From contig OY482862.1 of NCBI GenBank assembly GCA_960531495.1, positions 5,068,409 through 5,132,408 of the forward strand: DNA of 64,000 nucleotides. Reading direction: 5' to 3'. The notes under the pieces are model-generated. The model was given only the letters and a program-made list of their open reading frames with translations. It had not been told where the DNA came from and made no database searches. Each line of letters begins with the position of its first letter. The first letter of the stretch is position 1. The translations under genes and the position numbers were made by a program. This document shows, one piece after another, positions 12,052 through 23,116 of this stretch. This DNA is from Zeus faber (Eukaryota; Chordata; Actinopteri; Zeiformes; Zeidae).

Positions 12052-13796
12052 ACAATAAATCACTCTCAGAAGGATTGGAGCTTTTGTCCGATACATTTAC
12101 AACTGTAAAACCTCCTGACTCTCATTCTACTTGAATAAATGAAATTATTGAAAACATTTGAAAAATGAAAATAAAATAATTGGTGAGGACAATCAAATGG
12201 TAAAGAAAATAAATAAATGCAGGATATTAAAATTGTGACGGTTTAACTCAGACAATAGTGAGATAGGAAGTTATGACTCTTTTATGCAGATAATAAACAA
12301 GGCATGCAGTTAACTTCTCTAAAATTATTATTAATTCAATTCAACATCAGCCCTCATCATGAGAAATAATTGGAAGCCTTTCACCCTACGGATGGTCTAG
12401 TCATAGTGGAAGGTTTTCAGCTAGCGCTCCCCAGCTCAAGGGGACCAAATGGAGTCCGTGGCGGAGGCGGCGGCTCATCTCTTATATCAGTGATTTCCAA
12501 CTACATCATGTGTGATGCTCATTTGGACGGTGCCGGGGGAAAAGTCCCAAAGTTCCCAGGGGGACCAGTAAGGTTCGCAGCCTTGGGATTGCAGGTGACG
12601 TGCTCTAAGGGCCGTGATTTCACTCTCATGGAGTCGGTCCCGGCGAAATGAATCGGTCCTCTCATCGGTGTTAACAGTGTGACACGGTGTTCGGGCGTAC
12701 ACCGATTACGTTACTTGTCCACCGCACCCACCGCCGTTTTGCTTTCGCTTGTCTTTTATAGAAAAAAAAAAACATTTAGTTAATTTTCCTCTATCAGCGC
12801 CGAGGCTAATCAAATATAAAAAACCTCTGGTAAAATACTATGCGTGTTATCAATACTTTGTCGGACTCAAAAGTGAAAGTGAAGTCGCACAGTCTGTCAC
12901 ATTTGACTTATCACAGGAGGGAAGGAGAGAAAGAAGGCTCTAGGCTTAAATCAGATCTAGATCAGGACCTGTTTCCTTCCGTGCGCAATCTCCATGCGTA
13001 ATTAGGGGCTGTGTATAACGGGGACACTCTGCGTGCCCCCCCACCACCATTTTGTAAAATGTCCTAGTGGTTTGGAATCATTATAAAATTCAATACATTA
13101 ACTGAAGTTAGCCTCAGTTAGGCTTGAATCTTTCCTGGAACGGTTGAAAACAAAATGAAAAAGAATGTAACGCTGCAAATATTGCTAGGTTTGGAGATAA
13201 AATAAAGGAAAGAAAATAAGAAAATGCAGTTCTCTAAATGTGTGGCTGGAGAAGGCTTGTTTAGTTAAATTTAAATTGAATGCAAACTTCAGTGAAACAA
13301 TTACTTGGAAAAAAAAGAGAAAACTTAAAAATGAAATAAAAAGGAAAGTTATTAACTCGATGGGGGCCAGCCTATCGATACCTGGTCAATAGTTCCTTAT
13401 AAACACTAGGCTGAGGAGGAGGGGTTTGGGGTGTCTTGCTTGCCTTCCCTGCGTTTTTGTACTCCTCCTTACTGGCTGTTGATAATTCCTGACAAGTGAT
13501 GGCAATTAAACTTAAACATAACTTAACATGAAATAAAATGAAAATAAATTATTCAAACATCAGTCATCTTTCAAAACTATTCAGTTAGTGACATACCATT
13601 TGTGACTAATTAACTATTAAGATGATTTCTAATTACTAATTATCAAACATAATTTTAACACTCCTAATAAAAGGCATAAAATCATAAATTTTAACCTGAT
13701 TATATCACACATAATGGGCATTGTCATGTGATGGTTAATTTGGTTTCCCCCGTCAGCCACTAGATGGCAGCCTGGCAATATGAGAGTTAATACATT
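12052..13796. other. Unique-looking DNA
   Basis: About 1.7 kb without a recognised gene or element. 12400-12740 is GC-richer than its surroundings and includes a 93-codon open frame with no family features. The rest is AT-rich. Confidence 0.5.
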
Positions 13797-14537
13797 TGTG
13801 TCCCACCACGGCCAAACTCGCCATCTTGCGCATTTCTAAAATCGCCAGGAGCAGCCAAATAAGTTGAAAAAACCTTTCTTTGAGGAAAATCTTTCCAGAT
13901 TTGTGTTCCAAACATGAATCTGGAGAACATGCAAACTCCTCACAGAAAGGCTCCTATTTGGGAGATAACCTGCCCGGAGCACAGTGCCAACAGCGCCCCA
14001 GGCGGGAATCGAACCCAGGACCTTCTTGCTGTGAGGCAGCAATGTAATCCATAACAACACGGAGACGGAAGTTTTCACAGACAAGAGAAACCAAAGGATT
14101 CTCTTCTTGTTTACTGAAGTGGCGTCAGCATGACTTCTTCGGTCTACGTTGGGATACGGCCCCTCCACAATGATGTCTCTGTGTGTGTGAAAAAGCAGTA
14201 CGATTTAAAGGATGAACGCTATCAACATGGAATATGAAGGAGTGATCTTCACCTGGACGGTTGTTTAAAAGGAAATGATCGATAGGATTTATTCAGCGCT
14301 AGTCATTGTCTTGGTAACTATTTTTCCCCATGTAATCTAACGGGAATATTTAACTCCATGGTTTAACATTTTTCTACTATTTATAAATCAAACAGGTTTT
14401 TGAAAATACATTGAGAGAAAAAAACCCACAAAGGAAAACAAATTTTCCTTCAAGAAAGATTTTTTCAACTTATTTGGCTGCTCCTGGCGATTTTAGAAAT
14501 GTGCGACAATACAGGTTTTGCTGTGGTGGGTCTCATA
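13797..14537. mobile_element. Fold-back copy of inverted-repeat element family X
   Basis: The two ends are inverted copies of one another. The left about 110 bp (from 13797) and the right about 100 bp (to 14537) share TTTCTAAAAT followed by CGCCAGGAGCAGCCAAATAAG on opposite strands. The right half (about 14160-14537) is the reverse complement of the 5' end of the related element at 15991. Both arms therefore come from one terminus. Part of a tRNA-derived SINE lies between the arms. There is no transposase. Confidence 0.82.
13908..14055 (-). mobile_element. tRNA-derived SINE fragment (copy 1)
   Basis: The reverse complement contains GGTTCGATTCCC, a good Pol III B-box, followed by CTTTCTGTGA and GTTTGCATGTTCTCC. 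The same order is seen at 44940-45255 and 63249-63640. This is a truncated copy inside the fold-back element. The pattern fits the V-SINE/DANA/Mermaid kind of fish SINE, but the family name is not verified. Confidence 0.72.
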
Positions 14538-15171
14538 TAGGCATACTTTATATGATGTTCCAGATCAAAGTAAGAACTTGAGTGTCTCTGAAAACCCTGG
14601 TTCCCTTCCTAGCTTCTTCTTCTTTACCCGACAGCAACCCCCCCCCCCCCCCCTCCCCCGCTATAATTTTTTTTCCCTCCCATCAGCATTCCTTTTGAAT
14701 GGGGCTTGTGGAGAGATCCCCACTCCGAAGCTTGGTGTCAGGGGTCCCCACAGGAATCTCAGAGGGCAAGGAAGGCAGAGAGCCAAGTAGTGGAAATAAA
14801 AAATAAAATAAAATAAAAAAAGTTGCTGCTCAGTATTCCAAGGCGCTTTGAAAGCTACCTATGACAAGATGTAAGTCACGACCAGACTCGTAATGGTTCG
14901 AACAGACTGGTAATTAGCCGAGGTTCCGACTGCTGACTCGGGGAGGTGATTCTTAATTATAGTAATGTCAATTGGCGAGGGGACGTCTTAGATCCTGGTG
15001 CTGATGTGAGGTCTGTTGCGATGCCGTATTCTTCAAATTGAGACTGGAGTTAAAAAATAATGAAAGAAAAGAAGAAAACAAAGGCCGGCACACAAAAGAG
15101 GTGGTGTTTAGGTATGTAGTGTGTTCCTCCCTTTGATATATATCAAAAATATAATCCTGTAAAATACACTG

Positions 15172-15172
<1 letters not shown>
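14538..15172. other. Unique-looking DNA with a poly-C run
   Basis: A run of about 20 Cs, interrupted once, lies at 14637-14658. No gene or element is recognised. Confidence 0.5.
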
Positions 15173-15249
<77 letters not shown>

Positions 15250-15256
15250 ATATATA
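15173..15256. repeat. (TA)n microsatellite
   Basis: About 40 TA units with one TTTA interruption. It directly adjoins the inverted end of a Tc1-like element, whose target is a TA dinucleotide. Confidence 0.95.
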
Positions 15257-15257
15257 C

Positions 15258-15850
15258 ACACACGATCAGCCACAACATTAAAACTACCACTAATAACCAC
15301 TAATATTGTAGCTCCCCCTGCTAATACGTTAGCGGCAGATCCTTAAAGTTGCGAGTTGGGCCCCCCATGGGTCGGGCTTGTTATTCCAGCGCATCCCAGA
15401 GATGCTGGATCAGATCGGACCCTAACCCAGGAAATCCACATGATGTAGAAGAAAACGTGATTCATCAGACCAGGCCACCTTCTTCCACTGCTCCACGGTC
15501 CAGTTCTGACGCTCATTTTCCCATTGTAGATACTTTCGGCGGTGGACAGGGGTCAGTGTGAGCACTCTGATGGGTGTGCAGCTACGCATCCCCATCCTCA
15601 TTCAGCAAGTTGCAATGCATTGAGTGTTCTAAGACCTTTCTATCATAGCCAGCATTAACTTTTCAGCAATTTGTGCTACAGTAGCTCTATTGTGTGATTG
15701 GACCAGACGGGCCAGACTTCACTCCCCACGCACACAATGAGCCCATGACTCTATCGCTGGTTCACTGGTTCTCCTTCCTTGGACCACTTTTGGTAGATCT
15801 GCCATGTCTGCATTCAGCAGGGTGTCAAGTAGTCATGTGACAAATAGATA
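15258..15850 (-). mobile_element. Tc1-like transposon remnant, minus strand
   Basis: This is a plain DNA transposon of the Tc1/mariner group and the same lineage as the copy at 54064-55176. Read on the minus strand it starts inside the transposase, after the DNA-binding half. It passes a tryptophan-serine-aspartate-glutamate (WSDES) catalytic motif, encoded near 15450. It then jumps over an internal segment to the region of the third catalytic residue, and ends in the terminal inverted repeat CGATCAGCCACAACATTAA (near 15264 on the plus strand). The outer end lies on a TA next to the (TA)n array. It is truncated at its 5' side, internally deleted and unable to encode a transposase. Confidence 0.88.
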
Positions 15851-15990
15851 GGCTGTGTTGGTCCTCCAACTATTTGCATTCGAGGAGCTGGCTGAATTAA
15901 GCCAACTGTGGGGAAAACTTTGAAGGTGATTATCTCAGAATTATAGTTTGCCACACCCTTGTCATTAAAAAGTCATAGCTTTAAAAATAT

Positions 15991-17273
15991 GTGACCCACC
16001 GCAGCAAAACCTGCCATCTCGCGCATTTCTAAAATTGCCAGGAGCAGCCAAATAAGTTGAAAAAACCTTTCTTGAAGGAAAATTTGATATTTCCAGATCT
16101 GTGTTCCTTTGTGATTTTTTTAATCGCTCAACGTTTTTTCAAAACCCAGTTTGATTTATAAATAGTAAAAAAATGTTAAACCACCAAGTTAAGTATTCCC
16201 GTTAGATTACCTGGGGAAACACAGTTTACTTACCGAGACGCTGAAAAGCGCTGAACATCGCCGATCGATCGTTTTTCATTTAAAGCGACCGTCCAGGTGA
16301 AGATCATTCCTCCATATTCCATGTGATGTGAAGTCACAATGTGGAACAGTTTTGATAGAGTTTAACCTTTAAATCATACTACTTTTACACACACATGGAG
16401 ACATCATTGTGGATGGGGCGTGTACCAACATGTACCATCAAAGAAGAAATGCTGACGTCACTTCCGTAAACAAGACGAGGCTTCTTCGGTTTCTATTGTG
16501 TGTGAAAACTTTAATCTCCGTGTTGTTATGGATTATGAGAAGCTGGTGGAGGAAAATCTAAATCATATCCTGGACCTTAATCTCACCAGTGTGATAAATC
16601 CAAGCCAGTGTAAGCAACGCATACTGGACTTAATTTTCCGCGATGATAGTCAGTTCTCCGACAGTGACGCTGAGAACAACAGCTAAACTGAATCTGATAT
16701 TATCCCGGACTTGGACAAACAGCAGATTTCAACCTGAATGTGAGAATGAAACAGAATATTTTCAAGAACACAGGAGGAGACCAACGATATGCCCGTTGTT
16801 GTTACAACAGAAGAAGTTGATGACGTGATGAAGTCCGTTGAGGTTGGTGATTGGCAGATTATGAACAAGTAGTAATGCACAAGATTCTCAAGTTTACTTG
16901 CAATTGAAAAGAAAATGAAAAGAGGCCACAACCAGGCTCTCAGAGTGTAGCTGGGGTAGGGTTTGTGTTAGCCAACATAATAACTCCCAAGATCTTTGAA
17001 GATATTTGGCATACGCACATTTAAATATTAAATGACTCACCAAGGATGATTTACAAAAACTAATATTGTTGATAGACTCTACATTTTGTTGTGTTCTCCG
17101 CACTTTTAAACTTCTAAATAATTCCACTTTTATAAAACATGTATATTCTTACTGTAAAACAAAGCTTTTTTAAAAACAAAAGATGTTGTGTGTCGATGAC
17201 GCTGTTCAACATTCTGAAAAGTTCACAAAAAAAGTCAAATGCCACCATTTGACCTAAAGTACGTGGCGGGTCA
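15991..17273 (+). mobile_element. Inverted-repeat element family X, longer copy
   Basis: The left end reads GTGACCCACCGC and the right end is the inverted form of GTGACCCGCCAC, giving ends of about 15 bp with an AT on each flank that could be a short target duplication. The first 490 bp are closely related to both arms of the fold-back copy at 13797-14537. Inside is a short acidic open frame (16498-16686). I do not recognise the superfamily. The absence of any DDE-type transposase suggests a non-autonomous or internally deleted copy. Confidence 0.72.
16498..16686 (+). pseudogene. Acidic 62-codon frame inside element X
   Basis: I do not recognise this gene. The likely start is the methionine at 16528 (MDYEKLVEENLNHILDL...), since the codons before it read as leader sequence. 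The product is helical-looking at its N-terminus and ends in an Asp/Ser-rich stretch (SDSDAENNS). Other frames just downstream (to about 16870) also translate to acidic, low-hydrophobicity sequence. This suggests that a longer frame once continued and was broken by small indels. Acidic N-terminal segments of this kind precede the catalytic part in several DNA-transposon proteins, so it may be the start of the family's own protein. That is inference only. Confidence 0.4.
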
Positions 17274-17345
17274 CATATATCCTACCCCTTGACAGGTGCC
17301 ATTAAAGAGAGAAGAGCAATGTTATTCACTTCACCTGTCAGTGGT

Positions 17346-17382
17346 TTTATTGTTGTGTATATATATATATATATATATATAC

Positions 17383-17432
<50 letters not shown>

Positions 17433-17445
17433 GTACTGTATATAT
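17346..17445. repeat. (TA)n array with alternating inverted TGTTGTGTA blocks
   Basis: TGTTGTGTA at 17351, its inverse TACACAACA ending at 17388 and TGTTGTGTA again at 17428 are separated by TA runs. Each neighbouring pair can form a cruciform. Confidence 0.9.
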
Positions 17446-18074
17446 GTGTGTATATATCTATGTATGTCCGTGTCTCTGATATCTCTTGATATCAATGGTA
17501 TATTGGACTGCATGCTGAAAACATTGTGAGAAAACAGTGTTTGATAGACATGAATTATGAAAGACCTGCATGTATGGAGCATCTCTATAAATGGAAAATG
17601 TTTTTCTCTCATGGAAAATGTATTTCTCTCAGCCCCTGGGGCTGGTGCATGCCCTCCCCACAGCTAATGGGAGAGATGGGGTCTGGTGATGGGATGATGT
17701 GGCTGGACTTCCCTCCCCCTTCTCACCCCATTTCCCCAGCCAAGCAGTGTTTATAGACGGATAATATTTACCCCATTATGTAAATACTTCCACACCTCCT
17801 ACCCAGTTCCTCCAGACCACAATTTCTGTACTGTTACTTTCTCCTGTTTCCGGCATTTTTCCTCTCTATTTGCCCCCGTTTCTTTTCCTCTTCCTGTATA
17901 CCCTTATTGCACATTGTTTACTTATTTTGTACACTATGTGCAAGGGTGCATTTATGTTTCATTATAATTATATAGCGATCATACCAATTACACTGGCAAT
18001 GGCAATTACACATTGGCAGTTACAATAATACTGTTCTCATGCACCGTTAGATGGACGAGCTACCTTGCTATGAG
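17446..18074. other. Unique-looking DNA
   Basis: A short direct duplication of TCATGGAAAATGT with TTTCTCTC lies at 17595-17630. Nothing else is recognised. Confidence 0.5.
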
Positions 18075-19411
18075 AACGTCTACGTTGCGTAGGCAACCAC
18101 GGTTCCCTGAGGAGGGATTCCAAGGAAATGGAGCAATGGCGCAAGGAGGTTATATCCAGAATGCCACCAAAGAGAGAAAGGCGACTGCCATCAGTGGGCA
18201 GCAGGCTTAGGCGGCGCTCCTGGAGGATGCTGCAGAATGCCAGACCAGCGCCCAGCTCTCGTCCAGTTACCATCAGAAGAAGGGTGGCGTGCTGGCGTGA
18301 ATAGAGGGCCAACGGAGGAGCAATGTCGGAAGACGAGCCTGCTCCCCCGGCTAGCACTAGCACAAGAGCTGGCCCCATTTGTGCCACTTCTCTTCGAGTT
18401 ATATCCCGGAGGAACTGCAGTGGAGGATATATTTCAGGGGATATTCTTCAGGGGATATATAGTGGCCAAGCACCGGAGCAGCAGAGGCAGCTTGGACAAC
18501 TCTGTGCCCAAATGTCTGTGTTATAAAGGCTCCTGTTATAAACACCAGCCGGCCGTGCACGGTACCACAAAGCACCCTTTGAGCCTAATCACGATAAAAT
18601 GTGCAAAACAACGCGGTAAACCCCGGTGTCCCATTGGGTCATGCCTCACTAGGGGGAATTTTTACCAGAAAATATCGCCCTGGGCGCCCAGATCCATATA
18701 GTTCATAGGTGGAGGTGATAGAGTGGTCATGCGTCCTAACGCTTCTTTCACACTGAAGGTCATTACCACTTAGTTTCGGAGTCAGGTCACTGAGCAAGCC
18801 GCCTTCTCTCCACCGCCTTTTGAGTCAGACGAGCAGGAGAGGCTTAACATTTTGTGCCCGGTTCGGGAGCTGCAGTGTTATATGGACCTCACCAGGGGCT
18901 TTGGGAGACCAGTTCGGGGACCAGTTGTTTGTGTGCTTTGGCTCCCAAGCAAAGGGTGGCCCCTGTCCAAGGAGCAGTTGGCTCATTGGCTGGTGAAAGC
19001 CAAAGACTTAGCCTGTAGGAGCCTGTCATTAGAGGACCATCAGGGCCTGCACGCACACTCTACCAGGGGAATGTGCCATTAGAGGCCTTCTTCGGTGGAG
19101 GATATATGTCGGGCAGCGTCTTGGAGCTGCCCTCATACATTTGAGTGCTTTTACATGTTGAATGTCACTAGGTCTGCACTGCCACATGACATGTTTGCCC
19201 CACAGACCTCAGTATGCAGGTGTTACAGAAAGTATCCTATAAGCATTTTTCTCACACGTCCATGGGACGGAAGCGCAGCGTCGTCACTTCCTCTGTCTTT
19301 CAGGCGTGAATACAGAGCGTTTCGATTGGATTTTGTGATCTGACGATCAGTCCCATGAGTAATACATCTGGATCATCCTCAGAGAACCGTGGTTGCCTAC
19401 GCAACCTAGAC
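18075..19411 (+). mobile_element. DIRS-like retrotransposon fossil
   Basis: Inverted ends of about 38 bp with the core GCGTAGGCAACCACGGTT lie at 18078-18117 and 19372-19411. Between them, 18850-19240 translates in several stretches to a tyrosine-recombinase-like C-terminus: a HAHSTRG motif carrying the His and Arg of the active site, then an AASWSCPHTF stretch and a Tyr-containing tail. The combination of inverted termini and tyrosine recombinase is typical of DIRS1-type elements, which are common in fish. 18140-18540 may hold part of the upstream frame. The element is much shorter than a full one, broken in several places, and a fossil. Confidence 0.8.
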
Positions 19412-20230
19412 ATACATAGACACATATACATGTTAGTGATATTTTCTTCAGTTAATGGGATAGCGGTGTACTGTCTGTTTGTTTAATTGTAAAATGTGTG
19501 CCATGGCCTTATGGGTTCGGAAACATTGCTTTAGTACTCTAATGTTACTTAGTATATCATTAAACAGGAACAAAAAAGTGATTTCGTAAATGAATCAAGC
19601 AAAAGTCCCATTTTAATAATAAAAGGAAAATAAAGACAGGAGAACCTGAACACTGGAACAATAGTCACTGTTCTTGGAAAATTTATGTAATGAAGAATAG
19701 TCTTAATTTGCAATAAATATGGTCCAGCAACACATCAAGAGGTTATACAGTACTGAGTGTGTAAATAATTCCAAGAAAAAGCCCTTTTGTTGAAATTAGG
19801 GACTGTTGTCACAGGATGAACATCATCACCCCATTTGGAGAATTCTATGAAATCACAGTGAGACTTTATTTTCATTGCTGAAAAAAAAAAGTTTACATTA
19901 TTTAAATGTGAATTTTAATTAAAATGGTAAATAAACAACGGTAATGAGCAACACATTTTGCCAATGGTATATTGCTCTACCCTGTCACACAGACCAGATG
20001 ATGATTTATGATTGCCATTTGTACAAATATTGAACAGATGCTGCTTATTTCGGAGCGTACAAGTGTTTAAAATTGTACCATATTAACTGGATTCACTGGC
20101 TCAGTAAGAATGCCGGAATTAATGACAGCCACAATGCTGAGATAACCCACCAAATGCTACCAGTTTCGCATTTATGACACAAAACCACTACAAACAACCC
20201 GTTGCAGATACTACAAATTAGTCATTTTTA
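19412..20230. other. AT-rich DNA, nothing recognised
   Basis: No gene or element seen. The LINE copy downstream begins abruptly at about 20231. Confidence 0.55.
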
Positions 20231-22606
20231 ATGCTATGTCACCAAGAGGTAACGGCAATGATTGGATGTCCATTTTATCTCCCCCGGGAATTCAGCACGG
20301 TCATCATTACAGCCATTTATATCCCACCGCAAGCGGACACCGACGCAGCTCTGTCGGTTCTGTACGATGTGTTGTGCGGATTTCAGAACAGACATCCCGA
20401 CGCGGCTGTGGTGGTGACTGGGGACTTTAACAGGGCCAACCTTAAAAAAGTTCTGCCGAATTTCCACCAACACATCACGTGTGCCACCAGGGGAGACAGA
20501 ACTCTGGACCATTGCTACACTCCTTACAAGAACGGATACAAGCCCGTGTCGCTCCCTGCTTTCGGGAAATCAGATCACGCCGCGATCTCGCTGCTTCCTG
20601 TTTACAGGCCTCTGATCGCGCGGGATCTGGTGATGACGAGGGAAGTGAAGTGGTGGACGGACCAATCAGAGGCTGCGCTTCAGGACGCTCTGACTGACGT
20701 AGACTGGGACATGTTCCAAACAAGTTCAAGTGACGTCAGCGAGTTTACGGAGGTTGTAGTAAGTTTCGTGGCTACGCTCGCGGATGAAATCGTTCCCACG
20801 GTGAAAGTTCGGATATTTCCAAACCAGAAACCATGGGTTGATAAATCCATCCGCTGCGCTCTGAATGCGCGCACGGCCGCTTACAACGACGGACTTGTAT
20901 CTGGTAACATGGACAACTACAAAGCGGCGTCGTACAATCTGCGGAGGGCGGTGAGGGACGCTAAACGGACGTACAGAGACACCGTGGAGCTGCAGATTGA
21001 GCGGGGGGACACAAGACGCTTGTAGGAGGGGCTGCGAACAATAACAAACTACAAGCGCAGCTCCTCCCCAGCCACGAGTGCGGACGCCTCCCTGGCCAAC
21101 CAACTGAACTCCTTTTATGCGCGGTTCGAGTCTGGCAGCAGCACCGCTAGCTCGCCGGCTAATTGGAGTTACACCGCTGGGGATGAGCGCGCACTCTCAG
21201 TGTCCGTGCACGAGGTCAGGAGGGCTTTGATGCGGGTGAACACCAGGAAAGCTGCGGGCCCAGATGGCATATCTGGGCGAGTACTGAAGACCTGTGCTAA
21301 CCTGCTAGCTCCGGTGTTCACCACAATATTCAACATCTCCCTGGCTGAATCAGTGGTCCCATCCTGCTTCAAGAGGTCCACCGTCGTTCCTGTCCCGAAG
21401 ATCGCCTCTCCAACCTGCCTGAATGACTACCGTCCGGTGGCCCTCACCTCGGTGGTCATGAAGTGTTTCGAGAGGCTGATTAAGGATTATATCTGCGCCT
21501 CCCTCCCCCGCACCTTGGACCCGTTGCAGTTCGCGTACCGGCAGAACAGATCCACGGATGACGCGGTCTCCCAGGTACTGCACACCACGCTCACGCACCT
21601 GGATGGCCAGAAGGGGGCCTATGTGAGAATGCTGTTCATTGATTATAGTTCAGCTTTCAACACCATAGTTCCCACCAGACTGGCTGTCAAGTTGTTGGAG
21701 CTAGGATTGAATGGTCCGCTGTGCACCTGGATCCTGAACTTCCTCACAGGCCGCCCCCAGGTGGTCAAGGTGGGGAAGTACATGTCAAGCTCCCTCACCC
21801 TGAACACAGGATCCCCCCAGGGCTGCGTCCTCAGCCCCCTACTGTACTCCCTGTACACACATGACTGTGTGGCCAGGTCCAGCTCCAACACCATCATCAA
21901 GTTTGCTGACGACACCGTGGTCGTGGGCCTGATCACCAACTGCGATGAGAAGGCCTACCGCGAGGAGGTGGCTGACCTGTCACTCTGGTGCCAGGACAAC
22001 AGCCTCCACCTGAACGTCAACAAAACCAAGGAGCTGATTGTGGACTTTAGGCGTGGATCACAATCGAGGACGCACGCGCCCTTGTGGATTAATGGGACTT
22101 CTGTCGATAGGGTGAGCAGCTTCAGATATCTGGGAGTCCACATCACAGAGGACTTAACATGGACTGTTCACACAGACACTCTGGTGAGAAAGGCGAGGCA
22201 GCGTCTTTACCACCTCAGGCAGCTGAGGAAATTCCGGGTCTCGGTGAGGATCCTCAAGTCCTTCTACTTTTGAGCAGTGGAGAGCATCCTGACAGGCAAC
22301 ATCACTGCCTGGTTTGGGAACTGTACTGCCCAGGACAGGCGGGCCCTGCAGAGGGTGGTGCGTTCAGCTGAACGTACCACTGGAACTACCCTCCCCCCCT
22401 TGCAGGAGTTATACACCAGGAGGTGTAGTAGCAGAGCCCGTAGGATCATGAAGGATCCTCATCACCCCAACAACGGACTGTTTCAGCTGCTGCGGTCAGG
22501 CAAGCGCCTCCGCAGTCACGCAGCGAGAACAGAGAGACTGAGACGGAGTTTCTTCCCTCAAGCCATTAGAACTGTCAAAGCTGACCTCACCAGGGGTCCT
22601 AACTGA
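20231..22606 (+). pseudogene. LINE family A endonuclease-reverse transcriptase frame
   Basis: A single reading frame covers the whole span, interrupted by two in-frame stops at 21023-21025 and 22271-22273. At the second, the copy on the minus strand reads Ser-Gly in place of Phe-stop. Numbering from 20231, the apurinic-type endonuclease C-terminal half is at residues 1-130 with GDFN (64-67), TLDHCY (91-96) and SDHAAI (114-119). The reverse transcriptase spans roughly 320-620, with KAAGPDG, a PQGCVLSPLL motif and the catalytic FADDT at 558-562 (21902-21916). The protein would nick target DNA and copy the element's RNA. The N-terminal endonuclease half and ORF1 are missing. The few stops and high similarity to its sibling indicate recent insertion. 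Confidence 0.9.
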
Positions 22607-23116
22607 GCCATGCACTAGGCTCCACTACCTACTGTACTGTATGTAGCATACTGTACCGCATACTGTTTCACTGTTCAGGGTTGTTCGTGATGCCGTATTG
22701 TTGCGCCGTACTGTTGTATACTGTGCTGTATTATCGCAAACACTACCTCACACTATTCACATTCACACGCCACTTTAATTCACATGCCACTTTAAATGCA
22801 AATATCTGTTTATACATAGGCATATTCCTTCTAGCTATTCCATTTTATTTCAATTTATTTTTATTGTATTTTATTCTATATATTTTTATCTTATTCTATA
22901 AGTATTCCACTCACTGTAATACGTTTTAGGAGTCAGTTAGTCGGTCTATTAGAAAGGAATTTTCTACTTTTTATTTTATTTTTTATTTTTTTCCTAGGAC
23001 ATATTGTGTGCTATCACCGGGTGCGTTGCATTACATTTCACTGCATATATGTATGGAAGTATGTATATGTATGTGACAAATAAAAAATCTTGAATCTTGA
23101 ATCTTGAATCTTGAAT
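20231..23116 (+). mobile_element. LINE family A (L2/CR1 superfamily), 5'-truncated
   Basis: This non-LTR retrotransposon copies itself by target-primed reverse transcription. The copy starts inside the endonuclease domain, runs through the reverse transcriptase and C-terminal region, and has a 3' untranslated part of about 500 bp. It ends in a tandem AATCTTG tail (23086-23116). It is nearly identical over its 3' 1.1 kb to the minus-strand copy at 36550-37660, and the tail matches 10428-10917. The short tandem tail and domain order place it in the CR1/L2 superfamily. L2 proper versus Rex1/Babar is not settled by eye. Confidence 0.92.

Noticed and set aside
18237-18701. 154-codon open frame as a host gene
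   Set aside because: It lies between the inverted ends of the DIRS-like fossil and has no host-protein features.
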